From Spirochaetota bacterium (GTDB taxonomy: Bacteria > Spirochaetota > Spirochaetia > B11-G9), in contig QNBL01000164.1 of the NCBI GenBank assembly GCA_003641695.1, forward strand, positions 1 to 6,364: DNA of 6,364 nt, in the 5' to 3' direction. The notes beneath the pieces were generated by a model. That model was not told the origin of the DNA and did not search any database. It saw only the letters and a list, made by a program, of their open reading frames with translations. Made by a program: the position numbers and the translations under genes. Below are positions 1 through 6,300 of this stretch, one piece after another; within the stretch, counting starts at the first letter, position 1; each line of letters opens with the position of its first letter.

Positions 1-488
1 CCGCCCATTCTACCGGGCATCTTGCTTCCTTTCTGAACCCTGGAAGGTGTAGCAGCCATACCGGTACCCCCCAATCCACGATGGAACTTGGAACCATGAG
101 TGCTTCTACCACCGCCAAAACCATGACGCTTCATAACACCCTGATACCCTTTACCCTTGGAAGTACCTTCTATATCTACATGTGTAAAATCCTTAAAAAG
201 GCTCACACCCATCATATCACCAACAGAAACTTCCGAATCGAAATCCCGTATCTCCTTAATATACCTCTTCGGTGTTAACTCACCAAATTGTCCTTTGTAC
301 GGTTTAGTTACATGCTTATCCTTTATATCTATAGAACCAATTACTTTTGCATTGTAACCATTTTTTTCTTCATCTCTGTCAGCAACAACAATATTATCTT
401 CTATCTTAATGACAGTTACGGGAGTTAAAACCCCTCGTTCATCAAAAACCTGTGTCATTCCGACTTTCTTGCCAATCAGCCCTAACAT
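1..488 (-). CDS. rplC: 50S ribosomal protein L3 (3' end outside window)
   Basis: L3 is an early-assembling 50S protein that binds 23S rRNA; its central extension reaches towards the peptidyl transferase centre. The visible part is 162 complete codons plus two bases, against about 205-215 residues for the family, so only the C-terminal fifth or so is missing. It opens with MLGLIGKKVGMTQVF, the classic L3 N-terminus. The central signature is at residues 109-136 (TSKGKGYQGVMKRHGF, then THGSKFHR), followed by ATPSRVQKGSKMPGRMGG near the window edge. The ATG start is supported by this N-terminus and by GAGG six bases upstream (495-498). It lies 28 nt after rpsJ with no terminator between them, so the two are presumably co-transcribed as the start of an S10-type operon. 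Identity is near certain from motifs. Confidence 0.97.
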   Translation of the reverse strand, partial: MLGLIGKKVGMTQVFDERGVLTPVTVIKIEDNIVVADRDEEKNGYNAKVIGSIDIKDKHVTKPYKGQFGELTPKRYIKEIRDFDSEVSVGDMMGVSLFKDFTHVDIEGTSKGKGYQGVMKRHGFGGGRSTHGSKFHRGLGGTGMAATPSRVQKGSKMPGRMG

Positions 489-516
489 CTCTTACCTCAA
501 TTAGTCTTATTGTTCT

Positions 517-825
517 TTACTGCTTAATCTCGACATCTACACCAGCAGGAAGTTCAAGCTTCATTAAAGCGTCCATGACTTTTGATGTAGGTTCAAGTAT
601 ATCAATCAATCTCTTGTGCGTACGCATCTCAAACTGTTCCCGAGATTTTTTATTTACAAAGGGCGACTTAAGCACTGTAAATTTATTTATTCTGGTTGGC
701 AAGGGAACCGGACCAGCCACCTTTGCCCCAGCCTTAACTACAGTCTGTACAATTGCCTGCGAACTCTGATCTATAAGTTCAATATCAAATCCTCTGAGTC
801 TAACTCGGATTCTTTCCCTGGCCAT
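517..825 (-). CDS. rpsJ: 30S ribosomal protein S10 / NusE
   Basis: S10 is a 30S head protein. In many bacteria it also acts as NusE, pairing with NusB in transcription antitermination complexes. The product is 102 residues, the normal family length. It shows the S10 core LPTRINKFTVLKSPFVNKKS followed by REQFEMRTHKRLIDILEPT, and the family C-terminus LPAGVDVEIK. The N-terminal strand RVRLRGFDIELIDQS departs a little from the commoner LKAYDHRLLDQS but keeps the pattern. The ATG is preceded by GGAGG (830-834) with a four-base spacer. It sits 59 nt downstream of tuf and 28 nt upstream of rplC. The tuf-rpsJ gap carries a 10-bp hairpin ending seven bases before the Shine-Dalgarno, which could tune S10 expression relative to EF-Tu; that role is inferred. 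Confidence 0.98.
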   Translation of the reverse strand: MARERIRVRLRGFDIELIDQSSQAIVQTVVKAGAKVAGPVPLPTRINKFTVLKSPFVNKKSREQFEMRTHKRLIDILEPTSKVMDALMKLELPAGVDVEIKQ

Positions 826-826
826 C

Positions 827-835
827 GTTCCTCCA
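827..835 (-). promoter_or_regulatory. rpsJ Shine-Dalgarno
   Basis: On the minus strand the rpsJ start is preceded by TGGAGGAA, with GGAGG at 830-834 four bases from the ATG. Its position just 3' of the 842-871 hairpin means ribosome loading could be affected by that structure. Confidence 0.85.
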
Positions 836-841
836 AATATC

Positions 842-871
842 AGTCCCGCGTATTAAAGAACACGCAGGACT
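842..871 (-). promoter_or_regulatory. Intercistronic hairpin between tuf and rpsJ
   Basis: On the minus strand the arms AGTCCTGCGT and ACGCGGGACT form an uninterrupted 10-bp stem that includes one U·G pair, with a 10-nt loop (852-861). In the tuf-to-rpsJ direction it is not followed by a U run, so it is not a standard intrinsic terminator for tuf. It starts 13 nt after the tuf stop codon and ends 7 nt before the rpsJ Shine-Dalgarno. Plausible roles are an mRNA processing site, a 3' stabiliser for tuf mRNA, or translational control of rpsJ. Seen in sequence; function inferred. Confidence 0.6.
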
Positions 872-884
872 TTTTAACTATTAC

Positions 885-2075
885 TTATGCTTCTATCTCT
901 GTAACCTGTCCGGAAGCAACGGTTCTACCGCCTTCACGGATAGCAAAACGAAGACCTTTTTCCATAGCAATGGGATGAATAAGTTCAACATTAATTGAAG
1001 TATTATCCCCGGGCATAACCATCTGCTTATCTTCAGGAAGTGTAACTGTACCTGTGATATCAGTTGTTCTAAAGTAGAACTGAGGTCTGTAACCGGAGAA
1101 AAACGGTGAATGTCTACCACCCTCATCTTTGCTGAGTACATACACTGTTCCGGCAAACTTGGAGTGAGGTGTAATTGTCCCAGGCTGAGCAAGAACCTGT
1201 CCGCGGACAACCTCTTTCTTGTCAGTACCCCTAAGAAGAGCACCAATATTATCTCCAGCCTGACCTTCATCGAGAAGTTTGTTAAACATCTCAACACCGG
1301 TACACGTTGTCTTGGAAGTTTCACGGATACCAACTATTTCAACAGCGTCACCCACGTGAACGACACCTCTCTCAATTCTACCGGTTACTACAGTACCACG
1401 GCCCTGGATTGAGAAAATATCTTCAATAGGCATAAGGAAAGGCTTGTCAATATCTCTTTCAGGAAGAGGAAAGTATGTATCCATCGCATTGAGAAGCTCC
1501 TCAATACACTTGTTCTTTTCAGCATCATCAGGATTTTCCATTGCTTCAAATGCAGAACCCTTGATTACAGGGATTTCATCCCCGGGGAATCCGTATTCAT
1601 TAAGAAGATCTCTCATCTCTTCTTCTACAAGCTCGATGAGATCAGGATCGTCAACCTGGTCAACCTTGTTTACAAATACGATAAGTGCAGGTACACCAAC
1701 CTGTCTTGCGAGCAGGATATGCTCTTTTGTCTGAGCCATAGCACCGTCAGTAGCGGCTACTACGATTACAGCACCGTCCATCTGGGCAGCACCAGTGATC
1801 ATATTTTTAATATAATCGGCATGTCCGGGACAGTCTACATGTGCATAATGTCTATTGTCCGTCTCATACTCTACATGTCTGGTATTAATAGTGATCCCTC
1901 TCTCCTTTTCTTCAGGAGCGTTATCAATATCCTCATAAGACATTACCTTGGCACCATTCTTCTTTGCAGAATACATGGTAATCGCAGCTGTAAGGGTTGT
2001 TTTTCCGTGGTCTACATGACCGATGGTCCCTACGTTAATATGTGGCTTAGTTCTCTCAAACTTCTCTTTAGCCAT
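885..2075 (-). CDS. tuf: Translation elongation factor Tu
   Basis: EF-Tu is the cytoplasmic GTPase that carries aminoacyl-tRNA to the ribosomal A site. The product is 396 residues, a normal length. GTPase motifs are all present: P-loop GHVDHGKT (19-26), switch I RGITI (59-63), DCPGH with catalytic His85 (81-85), NKVD (136-139) and a GSAF G5 element. Domain 2 (GRGTVVTGRIERGVV) and domain 3 (GGRHSPFFSGYRPQFYFRTT, ending REGGRTVASGQVTEIEA) are complete. I chose the ATG at 2075, which gives the universal MAKEKF N-terminus with AAGGAGG five bases upstream. The in-frame GTG at 2078 directly before it would leave only two bases after the Shine-Dalgarno. Pro-Met-Pro after the DG at 110-111 is Ala-Met-Ala here. 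The gene has its own promoter and long leader, and is followed by rpsJ. fusA does not precede it. Confidence 0.99.
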   Translation of the reverse strand: MAKEKFERTKPHINVGTIGHVDHGKTTLTAAITMYSAKKNGAKVMSYEDIDNAPEEKERGITINTRHVEYETDNRHYAHVDCPGHADYIKNMITGAAQMDGAVIVVAATDGAMAQTKEHILLARQVGVPALIVFVNKVDQVDDPDLIELVEEEMRDLLNEYGFPGDEIPVIKGSAFEAMENPDDAEKNKCIEELLNAMDTYFPLPERDIDKPFLMPIEDIFSIQGRGTVVTGRIERGVVHVGDAVEIVGIRETSKTTCTGVEMFNKLLDEGQAGDNIGALLRGTDKKEVVRGQVLAQPGTITPHSKFAGTVYVLSKDEGGRHSPFFSGYRPQFYFRTTDITGTVTLPEDKQMVMPGDNTSINVELIHPIAMEKGLRFAIREGGRTVASGQVTEIEA

Positions 2076-2080
2076 CACTT

Positions 2081-2087
2081 CCTCCTT
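2081..2087 (-). promoter_or_regulatory. tuf Shine-Dalgarno, decides the start codon
   Basis: AAGGAGG lies five bases before the ATG at 2075. It matches the 16S anti-Shine-Dalgarno very well and favours the ATG over the GTG immediately upstream. Its first two A bases are also the end of the palindrome at 2086-2100, so the site abuts a possible hairpin. Confidence 0.9.
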
Positions 2088-2100
2088 GTGAAATTCACAA
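2086..2100 (-). repeat. 15-nt palindrome abutting the tuf ribosome binding site
   Basis: TTGTGAATTTCACAA is a perfect inverted repeat (TTGTGAA, one central base, TTCACAA). As RNA it could fold as a 5-bp stem UUGUG/CACAA with a five-base loop, next to and sharing two bases with AAGGAGG. It could equally be a DNA binding site, although it sits far downstream of the predicted promoter. Confidence 0.5.
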
Positions 2101-2124
2101 TATATTTTTCAAGCTAAGCTATTT

Positions 2125-2142
2125 AAAACGGCATACAGCCGT
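2125..2142 (-). terminator. Weak terminator-like hairpin in the tuf leader
   Basis: On the minus strand ACGGC, TGTAT loop, GCCGT makes a 5-bp GC-rich stem, extendable by a G·U pair, followed directly by TTT (four U counting the last stem base) and then AAAT. It ends about 50 nt before the tuf start. The stem and U tract are short, so it would be at best a partial terminator, pause site or attenuator. Upstream GCAGCC (2239-2244) could pair with GGCUGU of its left arm as a competing structure; this is inference. Confidence 0.35.
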
Positions 2143-2156
2143 CAGTATACAAATAT

Positions 2157-2204
2157 CCTCTGGAGATTTTACAAACGAAGAGAAAAGATAAGAAGGTCCA
2201 GAGG
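2157..2204 (-). repeat. 8-bp inverted repeat with pyrimidine-rich 32-nt loop
   Basis: CCTCTGGA (2197-2204) and TCCAGAGG (2157-2164) are perfectly complementary in the leader RNA. They enclose 32 nt that begin with a long run of pyrimidines (about 2177-2196). The stem lies just upstream of the terminator-like hairpin. A real RNA hairpin is plausible because the arms are perfect and GC-rich, but the loop is large. Confidence 0.4.
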
Positions 2205-2304
2205 TCAGAATCCGGCATGCTCAATGCAGATCCGACATGGCTGCTCATAAAACAGCAACTGATACCACCTCATCATCCCCGCTTAATCCGCACAAAGGAC
2301 GATC

Positions 2305-2321
2305 GGTTTGGTCTACAAACC
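2305..2321 (-). promoter_or_regulatory. Second leader hairpin
   Basis: GGTTTG and CAAACC form a 6-bp stem with loop TAGAC. It begins one base after the large 5' hairpin, so the two stems could stack coaxially. Its right arm, AAACCG with the following base, could alternatively pair with CGGTT of the first hairpin. Confidence 0.4.
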
Positions 2322-2322
2322 A

Positions 2323-2356
2323 GTCCGGTTGTTATAGACAACTAAAACAACCGGAC
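2323..2356 (-). promoter_or_regulatory. 11-bp hairpin at the 5' end of the tuf leader
   Basis: GTCCGGTTGTT and AACAACCGGAC are perfectly complementary, with a 12-nt loop (2334-2345). The outer base lies about three bases from the predicted transcription start. A stable 5'-terminal stem of this kind is known in bacteria to protect mRNA from 5'-end-dependent decay. The DNA inverted repeat could alternatively be an operator just downstream of the promoter. The structure is seen; the role is inferred. Confidence 0.6.
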
Positions 2357-2365
2357 AGTGAACGC

Positions 2366-2394
2366 ATAATACGTAATTAACAAATCTTAGTCAA
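2366..2394 (-). promoter_or_regulatory. Sigma-70-type promoter for tuf
   Basis: TTGACT (2389-2394) and TATTAT (2366-2371) are separated by exactly 17 bases. Each hexamer differs from consensus at one position (TTGACA and TATAAT). Transcription would start near 2359, seven bases past the -10 element. It lies 27 bases after the rpsG stop with no convincing terminator between, so tuf is probably served both by this promoter and by read-through from rpsL-rpsG. Confidence 0.8.
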
Positions 2395-2420
2395 GGGGCA
2401 AAATCCCAAGACCGGTATTT

Positions 2421-2891
2421 CTACCATCTGTAATGAGAAAAAGCCTTGTTGGCTTCTGCCATCCTGTGAGTATCTTCCTTCTTTTTGAAGGCAGTCCCTG
2501 TTGAATTAAAAGCATCAAGTAGTTCAGCAGCGAGTTTTTCACTCATTGACCTGCCGCTCCTGCTTCTGGATGCCTGTATAATCCAGCGCATGGAAAGGGC
2601 ATCCCTTCTTTTTTCACGTACCTCTACAGGAACCTGATAAGTGGAGCCACCCACTCTCCGGGATTTAACCTCAACCATAGGTTTAACGTTCTCCAGTGCT
2701 TTTAAAAATATCTCAAGAGGATTTTCATTGCCCTTGCTCTGTACTATATCCAACGCTCCGTAAAGAGCACTTGTGCTGGTGGACTTTTTTCCGTCTACCA
2801 TCATCCTGTTGATAAACTTTGTTATAACTGTACTGTTATAACGCGGATCAGGTAAAACCTCTCTAACAGGCGCTACTTTTCTTCTTGCCAT
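2421..2891 (-). CDS. rpsG: 30S ribosomal protein S7
   Basis: S7 nucleates assembly of the 30S head, binds the 3' major domain of 16S rRNA and lies near the E site. The product is 156 residues, the usual length for the shorter bacterial form. It begins MARRKVAPVREVLPDPRYNS and contains the S7 core VGGSTYQVPVEVREKRRDAL (80-99), the beta-ribbon region contacting RNA, then MRWII, MSEKLAAELLDA and KKKEDTHRMAEANKAFSHYRW at the C-terminus. The segment GKKSTSTSALYGALDIV is a modest variant of the common GKKSTAE-type helix. The ATG has AGGAGG upstream (2900-2905), which overlaps the rpsL stop codon, so translation of the two is likely coupled. The stop is followed by a promoter and leader for tuf rather than by fusA. 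Confidence 0.98.
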   Translation of the reverse strand: MARRKVAPVREVLPDPRYNSTVITKFINRMMVDGKKSTSTSALYGALDIVQSKGNENPLEIFLKALENVKPMVEVKSRRVGGSTYQVPVEVREKRRDALSMRWIIQASRSRSGRSMSEKLAAELLDAFNSTGTAFKKKEDTHRMAEANKAFSHYRW

Positions 2892-2899
2892 TACCCTAT

Positions 2900-2906
2900 C
2901 CTCCTA
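2900..2906 (-). promoter_or_regulatory. rpsG Shine-Dalgarno overlapping the rpsL stop codon
   Basis: The minus strand reads TAGGAGG, where TAG (2904-2906) ends rpsL and AGGAGG (2900-2905) serves rpsG with an eight-base spacer to its ATG. Ribosomes finishing S12 would sit on the S7 initiation site, the usual arrangement for translational coupling. Confidence 0.85.
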
Positions 2907-3278
2907 CGCTCTCGGCTTTTTTGCGCCGTATTTGGATCTTCCGCTTTTCCTGTCATCAACACCAAGAGTATCCTTGGCCCCTCTAACAATATGATAACGC
3001 ACACCGGGAAGATCTTTGATTCTCCCACCCCTGAGAAGCACTACAGAGTGCTCCTGAAGGTTATGCCCGATGCCGGGAATATAGGCTGTTACCTCAATCC
3101 CGTTCGTAAGCCGGACTCTCGCTACTTTTCTCAGTGCTGAATTCGGCTTTTTGGGTGTTACCGTCATTACTCTTGTGCAAACACCCCTTTTCTGAGGACA
3201 CGAATCAAGCGCCGGCGCTTTAGTTTTTTTGGTTATCGATTTTCGCCCTTTCCTAATTAACTGATTTATTGTTGGCAT
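2904..3278 (-). CDS. rpsL: 30S ribosomal protein S12
   Basis: S12 lines the decoding centre of the 30S subunit and affects accuracy and streptomycin response. The product is 124 residues, as expected. MPTINQLIRKGRK starts the protein, and the loop TPKKPNSALRKVARVRL spans 41-57. RGGRIKDLPGVRY at 83-95 holds the conserved Asp89, the residue beta-methylthiolated by RimO in bacteria that have that enzyme. Lys43 and Lys88, where streptomycin-resistance substitutions commonly fall, are wild type. The start is fixed by the invariant MPTINQ; an AGGGGAG-like Shine-Dalgarno lies about 12 bases upstream, a slightly long spacing. It is 61 nt downstream of rpoC and only 12 nt upstream of rpsG. Confidence 0.98.
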   Translation of the reverse strand: MPTINQLIRKGRKSITKKTKAPALDSCPQKRGVCTRVMTVTPKKPNSALRKVARVRLTNGIEVTAYIPGIGHNLQEHSVVLLRGGRIKDLPGVRYHIVRGAKDTLGVDDRKSGRSKYGAKKPRA

Positions 3279-3339
3279 CTATCCGATACTCTCCCCTTTA
3301 AAAATATAGTGTACAACCAAGGTCAGCATGGAACCGTAT
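3279..3339 (-). other. rpoC-rpsL spacer without clear signals
   Basis: These 61 bases contain the rpsL ribosome binding region and an AT-rich stretch. I see no stable hairpin with a U tract. A TATATT sequence is present but has no acceptable -35 element at the right distance. The simplest reading is read-through from rpoC into rpsL. Confidence 0.6.
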
Positions 3340-6300
3340 CTACTCCTGGACATTATCAGTTTCAATCGTTTCACCCTCGGATGATCTCTCAAGTTTCCTG
3401 GCTTCCAGCAAGCTCTTTACTGAAGCATCCAGATCTTCATTATTCTCGTCGTAAAGTTTAACATTCCGGTACTCTCTCATCCCGGTACCTGCAGGAATGA
3501 GATGACCAATAATTACGTTTTCCTTAAGTCCACGCAGTTCATCAGTACTACCAGCTATTGCGGCGTTTGTCAATACCTTGGTCGTCTCCTGAAAGGATGC
3601 TGCCGATATGAAAGAATCTATGTTGAGCGAAGCTCTGGTAATTCCCAGCAGCATCGGTTTTGCCACCGCTGCCTGACCGCCTTCTCTCAGGACCTTTCTG
3701 TTTTCTTCATGGAATTTATACTTATCGATCTGCTGACCGTAAATAAAACCAGTATCTCCAACCTGGACGATCTCAACCTTCCTCATCATCTGCCGTACAA
3801 TGGCACCAATATGTTTGTCATTGATATTCACGCCCTGAAGCCGGTAAACCTCCTGTACTTCGTTTACCAGGAATGCCTGCAATGCGTTTTCTCCAAGGAT
3901 ATCGAGGATATCGTGGGGGTCCCGGCTCCCGTCACAGAGAGGCTCCCCTGCCTGAACAAGGTCTCCGTCCCTTACGAGAAGATGCTTACCCATAGGTACA
4001 AGATGCTTGTACTCTTTCCCATAATCATCCCCGACCATTATAACCCGCTTACCTTTTACAATATTCCTGAATACAACCGTACCGCTTATCTTGGCAAGAA
4101 CAGCGGCGTTCTTTGGTCTTCGTGCTTCAAACAGCTCTCCAACCCTCGGAAGACCACCGGTAATATCCCTGGTCTTTACCGATTCCTTAAGCAGCTTGGC
4201 AAGGGTTTTACCTCTTTTTACAATCTCACCGTCTTCAACATTAAGGTACGATGATCCGGGAAGGAAGTAAGTGGCAACATCGTTTCCAGCTTTATCCACA
4301 AGAACAATCCTGGGCTGCAGGGTCTCAAGAGAGAATTCAGTAATCTTCTTTTCTATATTACCGGTATCCTCATTGATCTCCTCCTTCAGGGTTGTTCCGA
4401 GAACAATGTCATCAAAACGGACAGTTCCGTCACTCTCTGCAAGAATAGGTTCGGAAAAGGGATCGAACGTTGTTATTGAAGTTTCAGCCGGAACGATATC
4501 CCCTATGGAAACATGAAGTTCAGCCCCGTTACGGACATCAAGCTGCTGATCCTGGGCAACCAGAACAACCTGGTTATCCGTCAAATGGACAAAAGCAATC
4601 TCTTTCGCCTTGATTTCATCTTTACCTTTTTTAAGGAGAACCTCACCTCCGGTAACCTTCTGCCCGTCGCTGACTTCTACAGTATAACCTTTTTCAACTG
4701 GAACAGTTCTTATGACCTTTGCAACGGACAAAAACCCCTTCCTGGTAAAAAGAACATCACCGTTATCCAGAGTTACTGTATTCCCGGTAATTTCCTTCAC
4801 AAGGACAGGATAGGAGAGTTTGGTTCTGTTCTCTTCACTTACTTTGGTTGCAGCTCCGCCAATATGAAAGGTACGCATGGTAAGCTGAGTTCCCGGCTGG
4901 CCGATTGACTGAGCTGCTATAATACCGACAGCTTCTCCTATATCAACAGTCTTGTGGTTTGCAAGATTCCTGCCGTAACACTTACGGCAAACACCATGCT
5001 CCGCTTCACAGGTAAGTACCGTACGGATTTTTACCTTCTCAACCCCCACACCCTCAATCAGAGAAGCAATTTCATCGGTAATCACTTCGTTTACATCTAT
5101 AATAATTTCACCGGTTATCGGATGTTTTACCCTCTCCAGAGTAAAACGGCCGGTAATACGGTCGGCAAGGGATTCAACAATATCCTCCCCATCCTTCAAA
5201 GCACTGATTTCGATTCCATTTATGGTACCGCAGTCATCTATATTAACAACCATATCCTGAGCAATATCAACCAGACGTCTTGTCAGGTAACCTGCATCAG
5301 CAGTCTTCAGGGCTGTATCCGCAAGGCCCTTACGGGCACCGTTGGTGGATATAAAGAACTCTATGATTGAATGCCCTTCCTTGAAGTTTGACCGTATCGG
5401 CAGCTCAATAATATCACCTGAAGGTTTTGCCATAAGACCACGCATTCCTCCGAGCTGTCTAATCTGGGTTCTACTACCCCTTGCTCCGGAGTCTGCCATC
5501 ATGTATACCGGATTAAATCCGTTATCTACCTGCTTCAGGAAATCCATAAGTTCGTTGGTAAGATCCTCATTTGTCTTACTCCACACCTCAATAACCCTGT
5601 TGTATCTCTCTTCCTGGGTAATATGCCCCTGAATATACTGCTCCTGGATCTCCTTGACTTCTTCGTTGGCAGCTTCGATCATCTCTTTCTTTTTGGCCGG
5701 TATAACAATATCATTCACACCGATTGTTGCACCAAAAAGGGTTGCATATCTAAAACCGATATCTTTGATCGAATCCAGCATCCTGACAGCAACAGCCGGA
5801 CCGTGCTTTGAATAAGTTTCAGCCACCAGAGTTCTCAATTCTTTATCACCAAAAGTCTTGTTTATAAAGCCGATCTCTTCAGGCATAACTTCGTTAAAAA
5901 GAAGTCTTCCGGGAGTAGTCTCTACAACCTCATCACCCATCTTCATTTTAATCTTTGTATTGTAGGTAATTACGCCGTATTCCCGGGCCAGAATAACCTC
6001 TTCCATACTGACAAAATACTTTCCTTCCCCTTTGGACCCTTCTTTTATTTTGGTAAGATAGTTGATACCGAGCACCATATCCTGAGAAGGAAACACCACG
6101 GGACTTCCATTTGCGGGGTTAAGCAGGTTATTTACCGAAAGCATAAGGGTCCAGCACTCAATTTGTGCAGCCTGAGTCAAAGGCACGTGGATTGCCATCT
6201 GGTCTCCGTCAAAGTCCGCATTATACGCATGACATACCAAAGGATGAAGCTTTATAGCCTTGCCCTGAACCAGAACCGGTTCAAAGGCCTGGATACCAAG

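Larger units (their letters stand above)
2076..2359 (-). promoter_or_regulatory. Predicted long structured 5' leader of tuf
   Basis: From the predicted start site near 2359 to the tuf ATG the transcript would carry about 284 untranslated bases. I see no tRNA, rRNA or conserved protein gene in it. In order it holds: an 11-bp hairpin (2323-2356), a 6-bp hairpin (2305-2321), a possible 23-codon ORF (2205-2276), a 6-bp hairpin with one wobble (2240-2259), an imperfect direct repeat (2206-2219 and 2227-2239), an 8-bp long-loop inverted repeat (2157-2204), a weak terminator-like hairpin (2125-2142) and a palindrome touching the ribosome binding site. This density of complementary arms suggests a cis-regulatory RNA for EF-Tu. 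I do not recognise it as a named riboswitch or ribosomal-protein leader. Confidence 0.5.

Noticed and set aside
842..875. Intrinsic terminator on the plus strand (hairpin followed by TTTTT)
   Set aside because: The plus-strand stem has a C-A mismatch in its middle and no plus-strand gene exists here to terminate. The T run is the complement of A bases after the tuf stop.
2076..2078. GTG start for tuf one codon upstream of the ATG
   Set aside because: It would be two bases from the Shine-Dalgarno and would add an extra Met before the universal MAKEKF N-terminus.
2086..2100. CRP/FNR-type operator upstream of tuf
   Set aside because: The TGTGA/TCACA half-sites are three bases apart, not the six of a CRP site, and lie over 250 bases downstream of the promoter.
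2261..2280. T-box-like sequence (AGGTGGTATC) in the tuf leader
   Set aside because: It does not match the conserved T-box sequence well, and I found neither a specifier stem nor a matching terminator/antiterminator; tuf is not a usual T-box target.
2076..2420. A tRNA gene in the rpsG-tuf gap, as occurs before tuf in some bacteria
   Set aside because: No cloverleaf, TTC-containing T-arm or CCA-flanked acceptor stem can be found on either strand.
3300..3339. Promoter upstream of rpsL around TATATT
   Set aside because: No -35-like hexamer lies 16-19 bases upstream; the AT-rich stretch alone is not enough.
3502..4254. A 250-codon open frame on the plus strand
   Set aside because: It lies wholly antisense to conserved rpoC codons, resembles no family I know and has low-complexity shadow composition.
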